Shown here in pieces: positions 1 to 8,353 of a stretch of 64,000 nucleotides of DNA. Under the pieces are notes generated by a model. It saw only the letters and a program-made list of their open reading frames with translations. It did not search any database and was not told the DNA's origin. The position numbers and the translations under genes are program-made. The DNA lies in assembly GCA_964560495.1 (NCBI GenBank), contig CAZLMM010000027.1:6952-70951 (forward strand), written 5' to 3'. The DNA is from UBA5069 sp964560495 (GTDB taxonomy: Bacteria; Chloroflexota; Anaerolineae; Caldilineales; Caldilineaceae). Each line of letters starts with the position of its first letter. Position 1 is the stretch's first letter.

Positions 1-116
1 ACTACGACAAGATCGACAAAGTGCGGGGCATGGAAGTCACCATCGTCACGACGGCAAAGACAGACGAAGAAGCTCGACGGATGCTTGCGCTCATGAACAT
101 GCCTTTCAGACGATAA
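1..116 (+). CDS. rplE: 50S ribosomal protein L5, C-terminal fragment
   Basis: Only the 3' end is in the window; the frame reading from base 3 gives the L5 C-terminus, including GMEVTIVTTAKTDEEARRML and ending NMPFRR. L5 binds 5S rRNA in the large-subunit central protuberance. The product is the usual partner directly upstream of S14 in the spc operon, and it sits 70 bases before rpsN. The start lies outside the window. Confidence 0.93.
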   Translation, partial: YDKIDKVRGMEVTIVTTAKTDEEARRMLALMNMPFRR

Positions 117-186
117 ATGTGTAGAACCGGACGGGTGTTTATCTTGAGGCTTTTGGCTTCACCGTAATTGAGGGAGAACGAAAACT

Positions 187-369
187 GTGGCCAAGACATC
201 TATCATTGTTCGAGAAACGCGACGAAAGTATGCCATCCGGGTGCGTAATCGCTGCCAGATCTGTGGACGACCGCGGGGCTATATGCGCCGCTTTGGCCTG
301 TGCCGCATTTGTTTCCGCCAGCAGGCGTTGCGCGGAATGTTGCCCGGTGTTGTAAAGTCGAGCTGGTAG
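187..369 (+). CDS. rpsN: 30S ribosomal protein S14, zinc-binding type Z
   Basis: This 60-residue protein is the short zinc-ribbon form of S14, which binds 16S rRNA in the head of the small subunit. Four cysteines (C23, C26, C39, C42) form two CxxC knuckles, so it is the zinc-dependent (C+) form; the long C- form has about 100 residues. Translation begins at GTG 187, with a GAGGGAG ribosome-binding site about ten bases upstream. It follows rplE and precedes rpsH with a 158-base spacer in which no gene was seen. A zinc transporter and Zur-type regulator lie elsewhere in the window, which fits a cell that keeps zinc ribosomal proteins. Confidence 0.95.
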   Translation: MAKTSIIVRETRRKYAIRVRNRCQICGRPRGYMRRFGLCRICFRQQALRGMLPGVVKSSW

Positions 370-527
370 AATGCTTGTATCGGGAGTTCAGGCGCCGCTG
401 GCGATTTGTTGCCGGTGTGGATTGTCTGTCTCTCCAAGTTTTCCCTGGCTCGGTTGCTAACTACAATTTTCTGCGTGCAATTCCTGGTTGCGGGAGATTG
501 CAAGAGTGATCCGAGGAGCGAGTAAAG

Positions 528-923
528 ATGGTGAACGATCCGATTGCCGACATGTTGACGCGTATTCGCAATGCAGCAGCAGTGCGGCATCCCCAGGTTG
601 TCATACCGACATCAAAGATCAAGGTCGAAATCGCCAAGATTTTGACGCAGGAAGGGTTTATCGCTGGTTACACGTTGACCAACGAGCAGCCACAGTCAAC
701 TATGCTGATCACCCTCAAGTATACCGGCAAGGGTGATTCGGTGATCAACGGCGTCGAGCGCGTGAGCACACCGGGGCGCCGGGTCTACACCGGTTACAAA
801 GAAATTCCATGGGTGCGCAGCGGCCTGGGGATCAACATCCTCTCGACGCCCCAGGGGTTGATGACTGGACGGAAAGCACGTCGCACCAAAATGGGCGGCG
901 AGATTCTGTGCAACGTGTGGTAG
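528..923 (+). CDS. rpsH: 30S ribosomal protein S8
   Basis: This 131-residue protein matches S8 along its whole length. It opens with the family N-terminus NDPIADMLTRIRNA and closes with the diagnostic GGEILCNVW end. S8 binds helix 21 of 16S rRNA and is the autogenous repressor of the spc operon in Escherichia coli; whether that applies here cannot be read from the sequence. The start ATG follows a GAGGAG ribosome-binding site. Its place between rpsN and rplF is the standard spc order. Confidence 0.97.
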   Translation: MVNDPIADMLTRIRNAAAVRHPQVVIPTSKIKVEIAKILTQEGFIAGYTLTNEQPQSTMLITLKYTGKGDSVINGVERVSTPGRRVYTGYKEIPWVRSGLGINILSTPQGLMTGRKARRTKMGGEILCNVW

Positions 924-964
924 GCTCGTTTGTAGGTAGTTGCAAGAATTTGCGAGGTGCAACA

Positions 965-1522
965 ATGTCTCGAATTGGACGGATGCCCATCTCAATGCCC
1001 CCACGGGTGCAGGTGGAGGTCGATCAGGGCAACCTGGTAAAGGTGACGGGACCGAAAGGGACGCTCACCCAACAGATCAACCCCGACCTACAAATCGCAG
1101 TTGAAGGCGGTGAGGTCAAAGTGGCGCGCTCATCAGATCAGCGTCTTCACAAAGCACAACACGGGCTGGCGCGTTCATTGATCGCCAACATGGTCACCGG
1201 CGTCTCCACCGGATTTAGCCGCCGGCTCGAGGTAGTGGGTGTTGGCTATCGCGCCGAAAAGCGCGGCGATAAATTGGTGCTCCAGGTCGGCAAGAGCCAT
1301 TCAGTGGAATTTGCCCCGCCTGATAAGACGATCACTTTCGATGTGGACAAAGATGGTCGCGGCCTCACGATCAGCGGCATCGACAAGGTGCAGGTGGGAG
1401 AGTTGGCGGCGGTCGTGCGACGAACTCGCCCACCGGAACCCTATAAAGGTAAAGGGATTCGCTATTCTGGCGAGCGCGTGCGCACCAAGGTTGGCAAGAC
1501 AGGTAAAGCAGGCAAGAAGTAG
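965..1522 (+). CDS. rplF: 50S ribosomal protein L6
   Basis: The 185-residue product begins MSRIGRMPI and carries the C-terminal KPPEPYKGKGIRY-like signature, read here as RPPEPYKGKGIRYSGE, that contacts 23S rRNA near the sarcin-ricin loop. Length is normal for the family. The ATG at 965 is preferred to in-frame upstream starts because it gives the canonical N-terminus and those upstream codons overlap rpsH. It lies 41 bases after rpsH and 28 before rplR. Confidence 0.96.
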   Translation: MSRIGRMPISMPPRVQVEVDQGNLVKVTGPKGTLTQQINPDLQIAVEGGEVKVARSSDQRLHKAQHGLARSLIANMVTGVSTGFSRRLEVVGVGYRAEKRGDKLVLQVGKSHSVEFAPPDKTITFDVDKDGRGLTISGIDKVQVGELAAVVRRTRPPEPYKGKGIRYSGERVRTKVGKTGKAGKK

Positions 1523-1550
1523 GCGAAAGAGCCAACGAGGTTTCTGAATT

Positions 1551-1916
1551 ATGGCAAAGTCAAAACGAGCGACAGCGCGTGAGCGTCGCCACATTCGTGT
1601 GCGCAAGAAGGTGCATGGTACACCCGAACGACCTCGGCTGAATGTGTTTCGCAGCCTGGAACACATCTACGCACAGATCATCGATGATGAGCAAGGTGTA
1701 ACGCTGGTGTCAGCCTCCACCATTGAAAATGAGTTGCGCGGTGAGACGGGTGGGATGAAGAAGGCTGAACAAGCCAAGGTGGTAGGAAAGACTTTGGCGC
1801 AACGCGCCAAAGTCAAAGGCATCGAAACGGTTGTATTCGATCGCGGCGGCTATCCATATCACGGTCGAGTCAAGGCGCTTGCCGACGGCAGCCGCGAGGG
1901 TGGACTCGTGTTCTGA
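1551..1916 (+). CDS. rplR: 50S ribosomal protein L18
   Basis: The 121-residue protein has the basic N-terminus and the RPRLNVFRSLEHIYAQIIDD segment typical of L18, which binds 5S rRNA with L5 and L25. The C-terminal part contains FDRGGYPYHGRVKALADG, the usual family ending. A weak GAGG precedes the ATG. It is in the normal spc position between L6 and S5. Confidence 0.96.
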   Translation: MAKSKRATARERRHIRVRKKVHGTPERPRLNVFRSLEHIYAQIIDDEQGVTLVSASTIENELRGETGGMKKAEQAKVVGKTLAQRAKVKGIETVVFDRGGYPYHGRVKALADGSREGGLVF

Positions 1917-1940
1917 TGAAGACGAAGCAGGGAGAAAATG

Positions 1941-2540
1941 ATGAATCAGCGTGAGGGCAAACGCGAGAACAAGCGTGAAAACAGACGAGAGAAGCGCACC
2001 AAGGAGCGCGAAAAGGAAGAACGCGAGGAGTTGAGTGAACGCGTTGTTCACATTGCCCGCACGGCAAAGGTGGTCAAGGGCGGTCGCCGTTTCGCTTTTC
2101 GAGCAGTTGTCGTTGTGGGAGACAAGGCCGGTCGCGTTGGCGTCGGCGTGGGCAAGGCGCGTGAAGTGCCCGATGCCATCCGCAAGGCGACAGATCGAGC
2201 GCGTAAAGGGATGGTGCGCATTCCCTTGTTGGGCGCTACAATCCCCCATACTGTCGAGGCGAGTTTCGGCGCTGGTAAGGTCTTTCTCAAGCCAGCCAGT
2301 CCCGGCACGGGAGTCATCGCTGGCGGCGGTGTGCGCGCCGTTGTCGAAGCCGCCGGAGTAACGGACGTCCTGAGCAAGTCCCTAGGCAGCGACAACATCC
2401 TGAACGTAGTGCAGGCCACTTTTGCTGCGTTGAAGTCGGTGAAAGATTTCCGCGTTGAAGCGCAGCGTCGGGGCATCGATCCCAAACGCACGGCGCCTTT
2501 CTGGTATCGTGAGGAAGTGCAACATGGCACAGCAAACTGA
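1941..2540 (+). CDS. rpsE: 30S ribosomal protein S5
   Basis: The S5 core (decoding accuracy, 30S shoulder) is clear from about residue 35: the RFAFRAVVVVGD double-stranded-RNA-binding-like domain, then GVIAGGGVRAVVEAAGV and a C-terminal KRTAPFWYREE tail. The N-terminus carries an extra, very charged Arg/Glu/Lys stretch of about 30 residues before the core, so the protein (199 residues) is longer than the usual ~165. Two ATGs are adjacent at 1938 and 1941; GGAG at 1931 is better spaced for the second. The end overlaps rpmD by 17 bases, suggesting translational coupling. Confidence 0.95.
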   Translation: MNQREGKRENKRENRREKRTKEREKEEREELSERVVHIARTAKVVKGGRRFAFRAVVVVGDKAGRVGVGVGKAREVPDAIRKATDRARKGMVRIPLLGATIPHTVEASFGAGKVFLKPASPGTGVIAGGGVRAVVEAAGVTDVLSKSLGSDNILNVVQATFAALKSVKDFRVEAQRRGIDPKRTAPFWYREEVQHGTAN

Positions 2541-2721
2541 GGCAACCAAGACGATTCGGGTGACCCTTGTGCGCAGCCCGATCGGGTATGAGAAATCACA
2601 GAAAGCCACGGTTGAGGCGCTTGGTCTACGCAGGCTGCATCAAACAGTGGAAAAGCCAGATAATCCCGCCATCCGTGGCATGGTGTCGACGGTCTCTCAT
2701 TTGGTGCGGGTGGAGGAATAG
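2524..2721 (+). CDS. rpmD: 50S ribosomal protein L30
   Basis: A 65-residue protein with the L30 core: IRVTLVRSPIGYEKSQKATV, then LGLRRLHQTVEKPDNPAIRGM. The conserved R-S-I/P-I-G and ALGLR elements identify the family. The start at ATG 2524 lies inside the end of rpsE, a 17-base overlap in a different frame; longer in-frame starts would run much further into rpsE and add no family sequence. About 107 bases without a recognised feature separate it from rplO. Confidence 0.93.
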   Translation: MAQQTEATKTIRVTLVRSPIGYEKSQKATVEALGLRRLHQTVEKPDNPAIRGMVSTVSHLVRVEE

Positions 2722-2828
2722 TCTCACCGTACTGGCAGGCAGGCCAAGTGGTGCGCGGGTTGCGCAGGGGATTGCTTGCCCTGATGAACGAGATGAATAA
2801 GGGATACAGTCAAGAAGGAATATAAACG

Positions 2829-3308
2829 ATGAAACAACATGACCTGCGCCCCACAGAGGGTTCCACACAAAAGCGCAAGCGAGTGGGTCGTGGCACAGGG
2901 TCGGGTAAAGGGAAGACATCCACCCGTGGCACCAAAGGACAACGAGCGCGAACCGGCGTTGGTTTGCGCATCGGCTTCGAAGGCGGTCAGTTACCCTTGT
3001 CGAAGCGTTTGCCAAAGCTGCGCGGTTTCAACAACCGCTTCAAAGTAGAGTATACACCGGTCAACTTGGATGCATTGGATCGTCTCTTTGATTCTGGCGC
3101 ACAGGTTACGCCAGCGATTTTGGCCGAGGCAGGGCTTGTCGGCGACGCCAAATCGCCAGTTGTGATTCTTGCGCGCGGCGAGATTAGCAAACCCCTCAAT
3201 GTCCAGACGCACCGGATCAGCGAGACGGCCAAGAGCAAGTTGGAAGCAGCCGGCGGCAGCGTCGAGATTCTGCCATACACAGTCAACAAACGGCTGCCCC
3301 GCTCATGA
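2829..3308 (+). CDS. rplO: 50S ribosomal protein L15
   Basis: The 159-residue product has the glycine- and arginine-rich N-terminal signature GRGTGSGKGKTSTRGTKGQR, which threads into 23S rRNA, and the globular C-terminus with GGSVEILPYTVNKR. An AAGGAA site precedes the ATG. It is the last ribosomal gene before secY in the standard spc order, ending 69 bases before the secY start. Confidence 0.96.
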   Translation: MKQHDLRPTEGSTQKRKRVGRGTGSGKGKTSTRGTKGQRARTGVGLRIGFEGGQLPLSKRLPKLRGFNNRFKVEYTPVNLDALDRLFDSGAQVTPAILAEAGLVGDAKSPVVILARGEISKPLNVQTHRISETAKSKLEAAGGSVEILPYTVNKRLPRS

Positions 3309-3377
3309 CCGCCAAGCTCCTGGCAACATCCGTCTGCCTTCGGGCGCAGATTGATAGTTCATGGAAGGACACGTTCC

Positions 3378-4724
3378 ATGCTTGAAGCCGTACGCAACGC
3401 ATTCCGGCTGCCGGATCTGCGACAGAAACTCCTGATCACCTTTGGCATCATCGCCCTTTATCGTTTGGCGGCGAATATCCCTTTGCCAGGCGTCGATCGG
3501 ACTGCTCTGGATGCGATCTTTCGCAGCAACGAGAGCAATATCTTGTTGAATTTCCTCAACTTTTTTAGTGGCGGCGGCCTGGCGAACATGGGCATCATGG
3601 CGCTGGGCGTCTATCCCTACATCACTGCCTCCATCATTATACAGCTGCTGCAGCCGATTATCCCTTCGCTTGAAGCACTGGCCAAGGAGGGTGATCAGGG
3701 GCGTCAGAAGCTGAATCAGTACACGCTCTATCTGACCATCCCCCTGGCTGTCTTGCAGGCGGTCGCCCAGGCGACGTTGCTCAGCCGTCCCAGCGGCGGT
3801 GGCTTGGTCGTTCTGCCGGATTGGGGTTTCACAGCTGGCAGCATCATACCGTCACTGACCATTATCGTGGGTATGACGGCTGGCACCATGTTCGGCATCT
3901 GGTTGGGTCAGTTGATTACCGAGCAGGGTATCGGCAACGGCATCTCGCTGATCATCTTTTCTGGTATCCTTGCCTCAGTTCCCTACCAGGTATTGGTGCT
4001 GTGGCAGCAACCGTTGCTTCTTGTGTTGTTCTTGATTATCACGGTTCTCACGATTGCATTGATTGTGTGGATTCAGGAAGGGCAGCGGCGTATTCCCGTG
4101 CAGTATGGCAAGCGGGTGCGCACGGTACGCGGCAATCGCATGATGATGGTGGGTGGTCAAAGCACCTACGTGCCGTTGCGCGTCAATACAGCCGGTATGA
4201 TCCCGCTGATCTTTGCCCAGAGCCTGCTGATTCTGCCGAGCACTATTGCCAGCTACTTTCTTGCACGCCCTGGCGCGATAGGTTCGATTGCGAATTTCGT
4301 CTACAACATCTTCTCGCCGACGAATATTCTCTACTGGCTGCTCTATTTCTTGTTTACGGTTGCATTCACCTACTTCTATACGGACGTCATGTTTCGCCAG
4401 CAAAACCTCCCCGAGACGCTTCAGCGGCAGGGTGGGTTTATTCCTGGTATTCGCCCCGGGCCGCGCACAGAGAGCTACCTCAACGGCGTGCTCTCCCGCA
4501 TCACTTTGATCGGTGCGCTCTTCTTGGGTTTTGTGGCTGTGTTGCCCTACTTGGTCAGCCTGGTGGGAAGCGCCTTTGGCGCCTCGGCGACCATCAACAC
4601 CAGCTACAATTCGTTGATCATCAGCAGTACAGGACTGCTCATTGTAGTCGGTGTTGTGCTTGACACCATGAAGCAGATCGAGGCCCAGTTGCTCATGCGC
4701 AACTATGAAGGGTTTATCCGCTGA
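3378..4724 (+). CDS. secY: Protein translocase subunit SecY
   Basis: SecY is the channel subunit of the SecYEG translocon in the cytoplasmic membrane. The 448-residue product has about ten hydrophobic segments and family landmarks: the plug-side FNFFSGGGLANMGI-type segment, LGVYPYITASIIIQLLQPIIP, and the C-terminal RQGGFIPGIRPG cytosolic loop. In-frame TTG at 3351 is possible, but ATG 3378 has an AAGGA site eight bases upstream and gives the usual N-terminal length. It follows rplO and precedes adk, as in many spc operons. Confidence 0.96.
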   Translation: MLEAVRNAFRLPDLRQKLLITFGIIALYRLAANIPLPGVDRTALDAIFRSNESNILLNFLNFFSGGGLANMGIMALGVYPYITASIIIQLLQPIIPSLEALAKEGDQGRQKLNQYTLYLTIPLAVLQAVAQATLLSRPSGGGLVVLPDWGFTAGSIIPSLTIIVGMTAGTMFGIWLGQLITEQGIGNGISLIIFSGILASVPYQVLVLWQQPLLLVLFLIITVLTIALIVWIQEGQRRIPVQYGKRVRTVRGNRMMMVGGQSTYVPLRVNTAGMIPLIFAQSLLILPSTIASYFLARPGAIGSIANFVYNIFSPTNILYWLLYFLFTVAFTYFYTDVMFRQQNLPETLQRQGGFIPGIRPGPRTESYLNGVLSRITLIGALFLGFVAVLPYLVSLVGSAFGASATINTSYNSLIISSTGLLIVVGVVLDTMKQIEAQLLMRNYEGFIR

Positions 4725-4769
4725 CGTTGCATTTTTGCGCCGTCGGGAATTTGAAAAGATCGGTTCGAT

Positions 4770-4823
4770 TGTAGGGGCATGGACAGTGGCGGCAAAACGC
4801 TGCTGTCGACCATGCCTCTACAG
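4770..4823. repeat. Imperfect inverted repeat with TGTAGGGGCATGG arms
   Basis: Between secY and adk, TGTAGGGGCATGG at 4770-4782 is mirrored by CCATGCCTCTACA at 4811-4823 with one mismatch, and ACAG/CTGT inside the loop can extend the pairing. There is no T-run, so it is not a simple terminator. From memory, dispersed hairpins starting TGTAGGGGC are frequent in Chloroflexota genomes; this is one candidate copy. Confidence 0.6.
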
Positions 4824-4838
4824 CCATGAGACCAGACT

Positions 4839-5510
4839 ATGAAAGAAAAACGCACGTACCTCGTGTTGTTGGGGGTTCCAGGCGCTGGCAAGGGAACGCA
4901 GGCTAAGCTGTTGGAATCCTCATTGGCTCTCCCGCAGGTCTCTACGGGCGATATCTTTCGCTACAATCTTAACAACCAGACTGAACTAGGGCGGATCGCC
5001 AAATCCTACATGGATCAGGGGTTGCTAGTGCCCGATGAAGTCACGATCCGTATGGTGGAGGAGCGCCTGTTGCAGCCCGATTGCGAACATGGGGCGATCA
5101 TGGACGGCTTTCCCCGCACATTGCAGCAGGCCGTTGCCTTCGACGCGCTGACAGAACCTTTTGGCGGTGTGCTGCTTGCGCCGCTCGTCACATTGAGCGA
5201 CGCCGAGGCAATCAAGCGAATTTCTGGCCGCCGTTCGTGTCCCACATGTAATGCGATCTATCATGTGGACTACAACCCGCCCAAGAGAGCGAACATCTGC
5301 GACCTCGATGGCGGCGAATTATTTCAGCGTGAAGACGACAAAGAGGAGACGGTGCGTAATCGTCTCTATGTCTACTATAAGCAGACTTCGCCGCTGATCG
5401 GGTACTATTTTGCCAAGGGCTTATTGCGCGAGTTTGATGGTTCTCGTCCGATCCAAGAGATATTTTCTGAGCTTGAGGACGTCATCAAGGCAGCGTGGTC
5501 AGTGCGGTGA
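4839..5510 (+). CDS. adk: Adenylate kinase, zinc-lid type
   Basis: Catalyses ATP + AMP = 2 ADP in the cytosol. The P-loop is GVPGAGKGT at residues 12-20, and the AMP-binding region has STGDIFRYNL and DGFPRT. The LID domain is the long form with a metal knuckle, C134-x2-C137 and C154-x2-D157, a CCCD set known from zinc-lid adenylate kinases. Length (223) is slightly above the usual 215. It lies between secY and map in the classic secY-adk-map order. Confidence 0.96.
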   Translation: MKEKRTYLVLLGVPGAGKGTQAKLLESSLALPQVSTGDIFRYNLNNQTELGRIAKSYMDQGLLVPDEVTIRMVEERLLQPDCEHGAIMDGFPRTLQQAVAFDALTEPFGGVLLAPLVTLSDAEAIKRISGRRSCPTCNAIYHVDYNPPKRANICDLDGGELFQREDDKEETVRNRLYVYYKQTSPLIGYYFAKGLLREFDGSRPIQEIFSELEDVIKAAWSVR

Positions 5511-5643
5511 GTAGTTGGAAACTTGTCATGATGGGGGTGTACTGATGGTGGGTCCATCCCCAATGCGCCCTGGTAAGTCTGTGTGATCTGGCCCAGTGAA
5601 CTGGTTCAAAGATATGTTTCGTCGCGATTCTGGAGATGCGAAA

Positions 5644-6438
5644 ATGCGTCGCCCAGCAAAAAAGAGTGCCCAGGAGCGCCCTCCAGCGGTGATCAAAAGT
5701 CCGCGCGAAGTGCAGATCATGCGCGAGGCAGGACGCATTGTCTCCCGTGTTCATGCGGCGCTCAAGGAGGCCATCCAACCGGGCGTCAGCACATGGGATC
5801 TCGACCAACTGGCGCTTAGCACCATTCAAAAATACAACGCCACATCTGCCTTCATGGGCTACCGCGGCTTTCCTGCCAACATCTGCGCCAGCATCAACGA
5901 CGAATTGGTGCATGGCATTCCCAATCGCAAACGCGTGTTGCGCTCAGGCGACATCGTCAGCATCGATGTGGGGGTGAATTACCGCGGTTTCATCGGCGAT
6001 AGCGCCTGGACCTATGCCGTGGGTGAGATCTCACCAGCTGCCAGGGAACTGATGCAGGTGACAGAAGCCAGTCTTTTTGAAGCGATCAAGGCGGCAAAAG
6101 CCGGGAATCGAGTCATTGATGTGAGCCGAGCCGTACAACGGTATGTGGAAGCGCACAAAATGCATATCGTACGCGAATATACTGGTCATGGCGTGGGAAG
6201 ACAGATGCATGAAGGACCCCAGATTCTCAACTATGTCAGCGAGGATGTGGATAGCAACTTTGTGCTCCAGCCTGGCTTGGTGCTGGCCATCGAACCCATG
6301 GTGCAGCGGGGAACCTGGCAGACGAAGGTGTTGAAAGACAAGTGGACAGTTGTCAGTTTGGATGGTAGTCTTGCTGCTCACTTTGAGCACACAATAGCAA
6401 TCACCAACAATGGGGCAGAAATTTTGACCCTGCCTTGA
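5644..6438 (+). CDS. map: Methionine aminopeptidase, type I
   Basis: Removes the initiator methionine from nascent proteins. The pita-bread fold and metal ligands are recognisable: IDVGVNYRGFIGDSAWTY (two Asp ligands), the TGHGVGRQMHEGP segment (His), AIEPMV (Glu) and FEHTIAIT (Glu). ATG 5644 has GGAG nine bases upstream and gives 264 residues; GTG 5596 and ATG 5614 are in-frame alternatives that add a basic N-terminal stretch. infA, which usually follows map, is missing: rpmJ begins 52 bases downstream. Confidence 0.94.
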   Translation: MRRPAKKSAQERPPAVIKSPREVQIMREAGRIVSRVHAALKEAIQPGVSTWDLDQLALSTIQKYNATSAFMGYRGFPANICASINDELVHGIPNRKRVLRSGDIVSIDVGVNYRGFIGDSAWTYAVGEISPAARELMQVTEASLFEAIKAAKAGNRVIDVSRAVQRYVEAHKMHIVREYTGHGVGRQMHEGPQILNYVSEDVDSNFVLQPGLVLAIEPMVQRGTWQTKVLKDKWTVVSLDGSLAAHFEHTIAITNNGAEILTLP

Positions 6439-6490
6439 GTGTGTGCTAAACTAGCAAAGTTGTGCCTGATTGAGCTAGGAGGAGAGAAGT

Positions 6491-6604
6491 ATGAAAGTGC
6501 GACCATCTGTCAAGCGAATTTGCGAAAAGTGCAAGATTGTGCGGCGCAAAGGCATTGTTTTTGTTATCTGCGCAAACCCAAAGCACAAGCAACGTCAGGG
6601 ATAA
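6491..6604 (+). CDS. rpmJ: 50S ribosomal protein L36
   Basis: A 37-residue protein starting MKVRPSVKRICEKCK and ending KHKQRQG, the whole of L36. The zinc ligands are C11, C14, C27 and H32, the metal-binding C+ form. A strong AGGAGGAGAG ribosome-binding site lies a few bases upstream. It sits between map and rpsM. L36 binds 23S rRNA in the large subunit. Confidence 0.95.
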   Translation: MKVRPSVKRICEKCKIVRRKGIVFVICANPKHKQRQG

Positions 6605-6628
6605 TCAGGACAACGAAGGAGCAAGGGC

Positions 6629-7009
6629 ATGGCACGTATTGCCGGTGTAGATATCCCGCGTGATAAGCGTACAGTTATTTCCCTGACCTATATCTACGGG
6701 ATTGGACGTTCAACCAGCGAGAAGATTCTCGAAGCCGTCGGCATCGATCAATCTATTCGCGTCAAAGACCTTGATGAGAGCCAAGTGACTCGCCTGCGTG
6801 AGTACATCGACCGCAACCTCGTGGTCGAGGGTGATTTGCGCCGCGAAGTCAACATGAACATCAAGCGATTGATAGAAATCGGCAGCTATCGCGGTGTGCG
6901 CCATCGCAAGAATTTGCCTGCTCGGGGCCAGCGCACGCGCACCAATGCGCGCACCCGCCGGGGCGTTCGCAAGACCGTAGCTGGCAAGAAGAAGGCTGGC
7001 AAGAAGTAA
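6629..7009 (+). CDS. rpsM: 30S ribosomal protein S13
   Basis: The 126-residue product has the S13 start MARIAGVDIPRDKR, the YIYGIGRSTSEKIL helix-turn-helix and the RHRKNLPARGQRT segment followed by a lysine-rich tail that reaches toward the A and P site tRNAs. GAAGGAG precedes the ATG. It opens the alpha-operon part of the cluster (rpsM-rpsK-rpsD-rpoA-rplQ). Confidence 0.97.
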   Translation: MARIAGVDIPRDKRTVISLTYIYGIGRSTSEKILEAVGIDQSIRVKDLDESQVTRLREYIDRNLVVEGDLRREVNMNIKRLIEIGSYRGVRHRKNLPARGQRTRTNARTRRGVRKTVAGKKKAGKK

Positions 7010-7069
7010 ACTATTTCCAACCGTTGTTTGGTTGTGATCAACTTGTAGGAGAATGGGGAGGGGGCAAAC

Positions 7070-7474
7070 ATGGCTCGACCGCAGCGCAGACGTGATCGTC
7101 GCACAGTCAGGCGCGAACGAAAAAATGTACCAAGCGGGCAAGTTCACATCCACGCTTCGTTCAACAATACCATTGTGACTGTGACCGACAGCACCGGCAA
7201 CACTCTCTGTTGGGCCAGCAGCGGCAGCAGCGGCTTCAAGGGCAGCCGCAAGTCTACACCCTTTGCAGCACAATTGGCGGCGCAAAATGCAGCCAACACA
7301 GCCAGGGGAGACTTCAACATGCGCGAGGTGGATGTCTTCGTCAAAGGCCCCGGTCCCGGTCGGGAATCTTCAATTCGTTCGCTTCAGGGCGCCGGTTTGA
7401 TTGTGCGCTCGATCACCGATATAACGCCGCTGCCGCACAATGGTTGTCGGGCGCCCAAAAAGCGTCGCGTATAG
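7070..7474 (+). CDS. rpsK: 30S ribosomal protein S11
   Basis: A 134-residue S11: the HIHASFNNTIVTVTDSTGN core and the C-terminal DITPLPHNGCRAPKKRRV signature are both present. S11 lies on the 30S platform near the mRNA exit. A GAGAATGGGGAGGGGG purine tract precedes the ATG. The N-terminal basic stretch (RPQRRRDRRTVRRERKN) is rich in Arg, as in other members. Confidence 0.97.
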   Translation: MARPQRRRDRRTVRRERKNVPSGQVHIHASFNNTIVTVTDSTGNTLCWASSGSSGFKGSRKSTPFAAQLAAQNAANTARGDFNMREVDVFVKGPGPGRESSIRSLQGAGLIVRSITDITPLPHNGCRAPKKRRV

Positions 7475-7512
7475 GCAACGGTTACGAGCTTAGATGGACT
7501 GGTGGAGATATC

Positions 7513-8148
7513 ATGGCGCGATATAGTGATGCTGTATGTAGATTATGCCGCCGAGAAGGCCAAAAATTGTTTCTAAAGGGTGAGCGTTGTCTCACGCCAA
7601 AATGCGCCGTCGAACGGCGCAATTCGCCCCCAGGCATGCACGGCAAAAAAGCAGTCTTTCGCCGCAAAATGTCCGACTATGGCATGCAGCTGCGAGAAAA
7701 GCAAAAAGCGCGCCGCGTATACGGCGTCATGGAAAAGCAATTTCGACGTTACTTCAAAGAAGCCACCCGCCGTAAGGGTTTGACTGGCTCTCAACTGCTC
7801 ATTATGCTCGAAAGCCGGCTTGACAATGTAGTCTATCGTATGGGATTCGCTGACAGCCGCGCCCAAGCGCGCCAGTTGGTGCGTCACGGCCACTTCGATG
7901 TCAACGGTCGCAAGACCAATATCCCATCGTTTCAGGTGCGCCAGGGCGACAATGTGACGGTGCGAGAGTCGAGTCGTGGCATGACCTATTTCAAAGAGCG
8001 TGCGCAGGCATTGCAGCGTGCGCGTATTCCGACGTGGCTTACTCTGAGTGCGGCCAATATGAGCGGCTCCGTGGCAAACTTGCCGACTCGCGAGGACATC
8101 GAGATTCCTCTGAACGAGCAGCTCATCGTGGAGTATTACAGCCGCTAG
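7513..8148 (+). CDS. rpsD: 30S ribosomal protein S4, zinc-binding form
   Basis: The 211-residue product initiates 30S assembly through 16S rRNA binding. Its N-terminus has the zinc knuckle C9-x2-C12 and C26-x4-C31 of the C+ form. The S4 RNA-binding domain is evident at LESRLDNVVYRMGFADSRAQ and GHFDVNGRKTNIPS. ATG 7513 is chosen because it gives the canonical MARY start after a GGAG site; upstream in-frame codons overlap rpsK. In some bacteria S4 represses its own operon; an inverted repeat lies downstream, before rpoA. Confidence 0.96.
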   Translation: MARYSDAVCRLCRREGQKLFLKGERCLTPKCAVERRNSPPGMHGKKAVFRRKMSDYGMQLREKQKARRVYGVMEKQFRRYFKEATRRKGLTGSQLLIMLESRLDNVVYRMGFADSRAQARQLVRHGHFDVNGRKTNIPSFQVRQGDNVTVRESSRGMTYFKERAQALQRARIPTWLTLSAANMSGSVANLPTREDIEIPLNEQLIVEYYSR

Positions 8149-8175
8149 TCGATAATAAAGAAAATTGTTGGAGTT

Positions 8176-8215
8176 CTGTGCGCATTTTTTGCTTTGATCA
8201 AAGTTGTTCGCACAG
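8176..8215. repeat. Inverted repeat between rpsD and rpoA
   Basis: CTGTGCG at 8176-8182 pairs with CGCACAG at 8209-8215 around an A+T-rich interval that holds the perfect palindrome TTTGATCAAA (8193-8202). It occupies the 205-base spacer that separates the ribosomal protein genes from rpoA, otherwise empty. It could be an operator, an RNA hairpin or a processing site; the sequence does not say which. Confidence 0.4.
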
Positions 8216-8353
8216 GTCGCTCACGAACACAAAATAAGTGCTTGCAAATTGTAGATTGACACAAGGCGCAGCGGAGAACCAGGTAAAGCTCTCTGCAGCG
8301 CCTATCTTCTCAATAGCGGCAATTTGCAGTGGTCACTTCGGGGAGGATTGCCG

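Noticed and set aside
3821..4663. 280-codon plus-strand frame inside secY
   Set aside because: Alternative frame within secY; the SecY frame has full family identity and membrane pattern.
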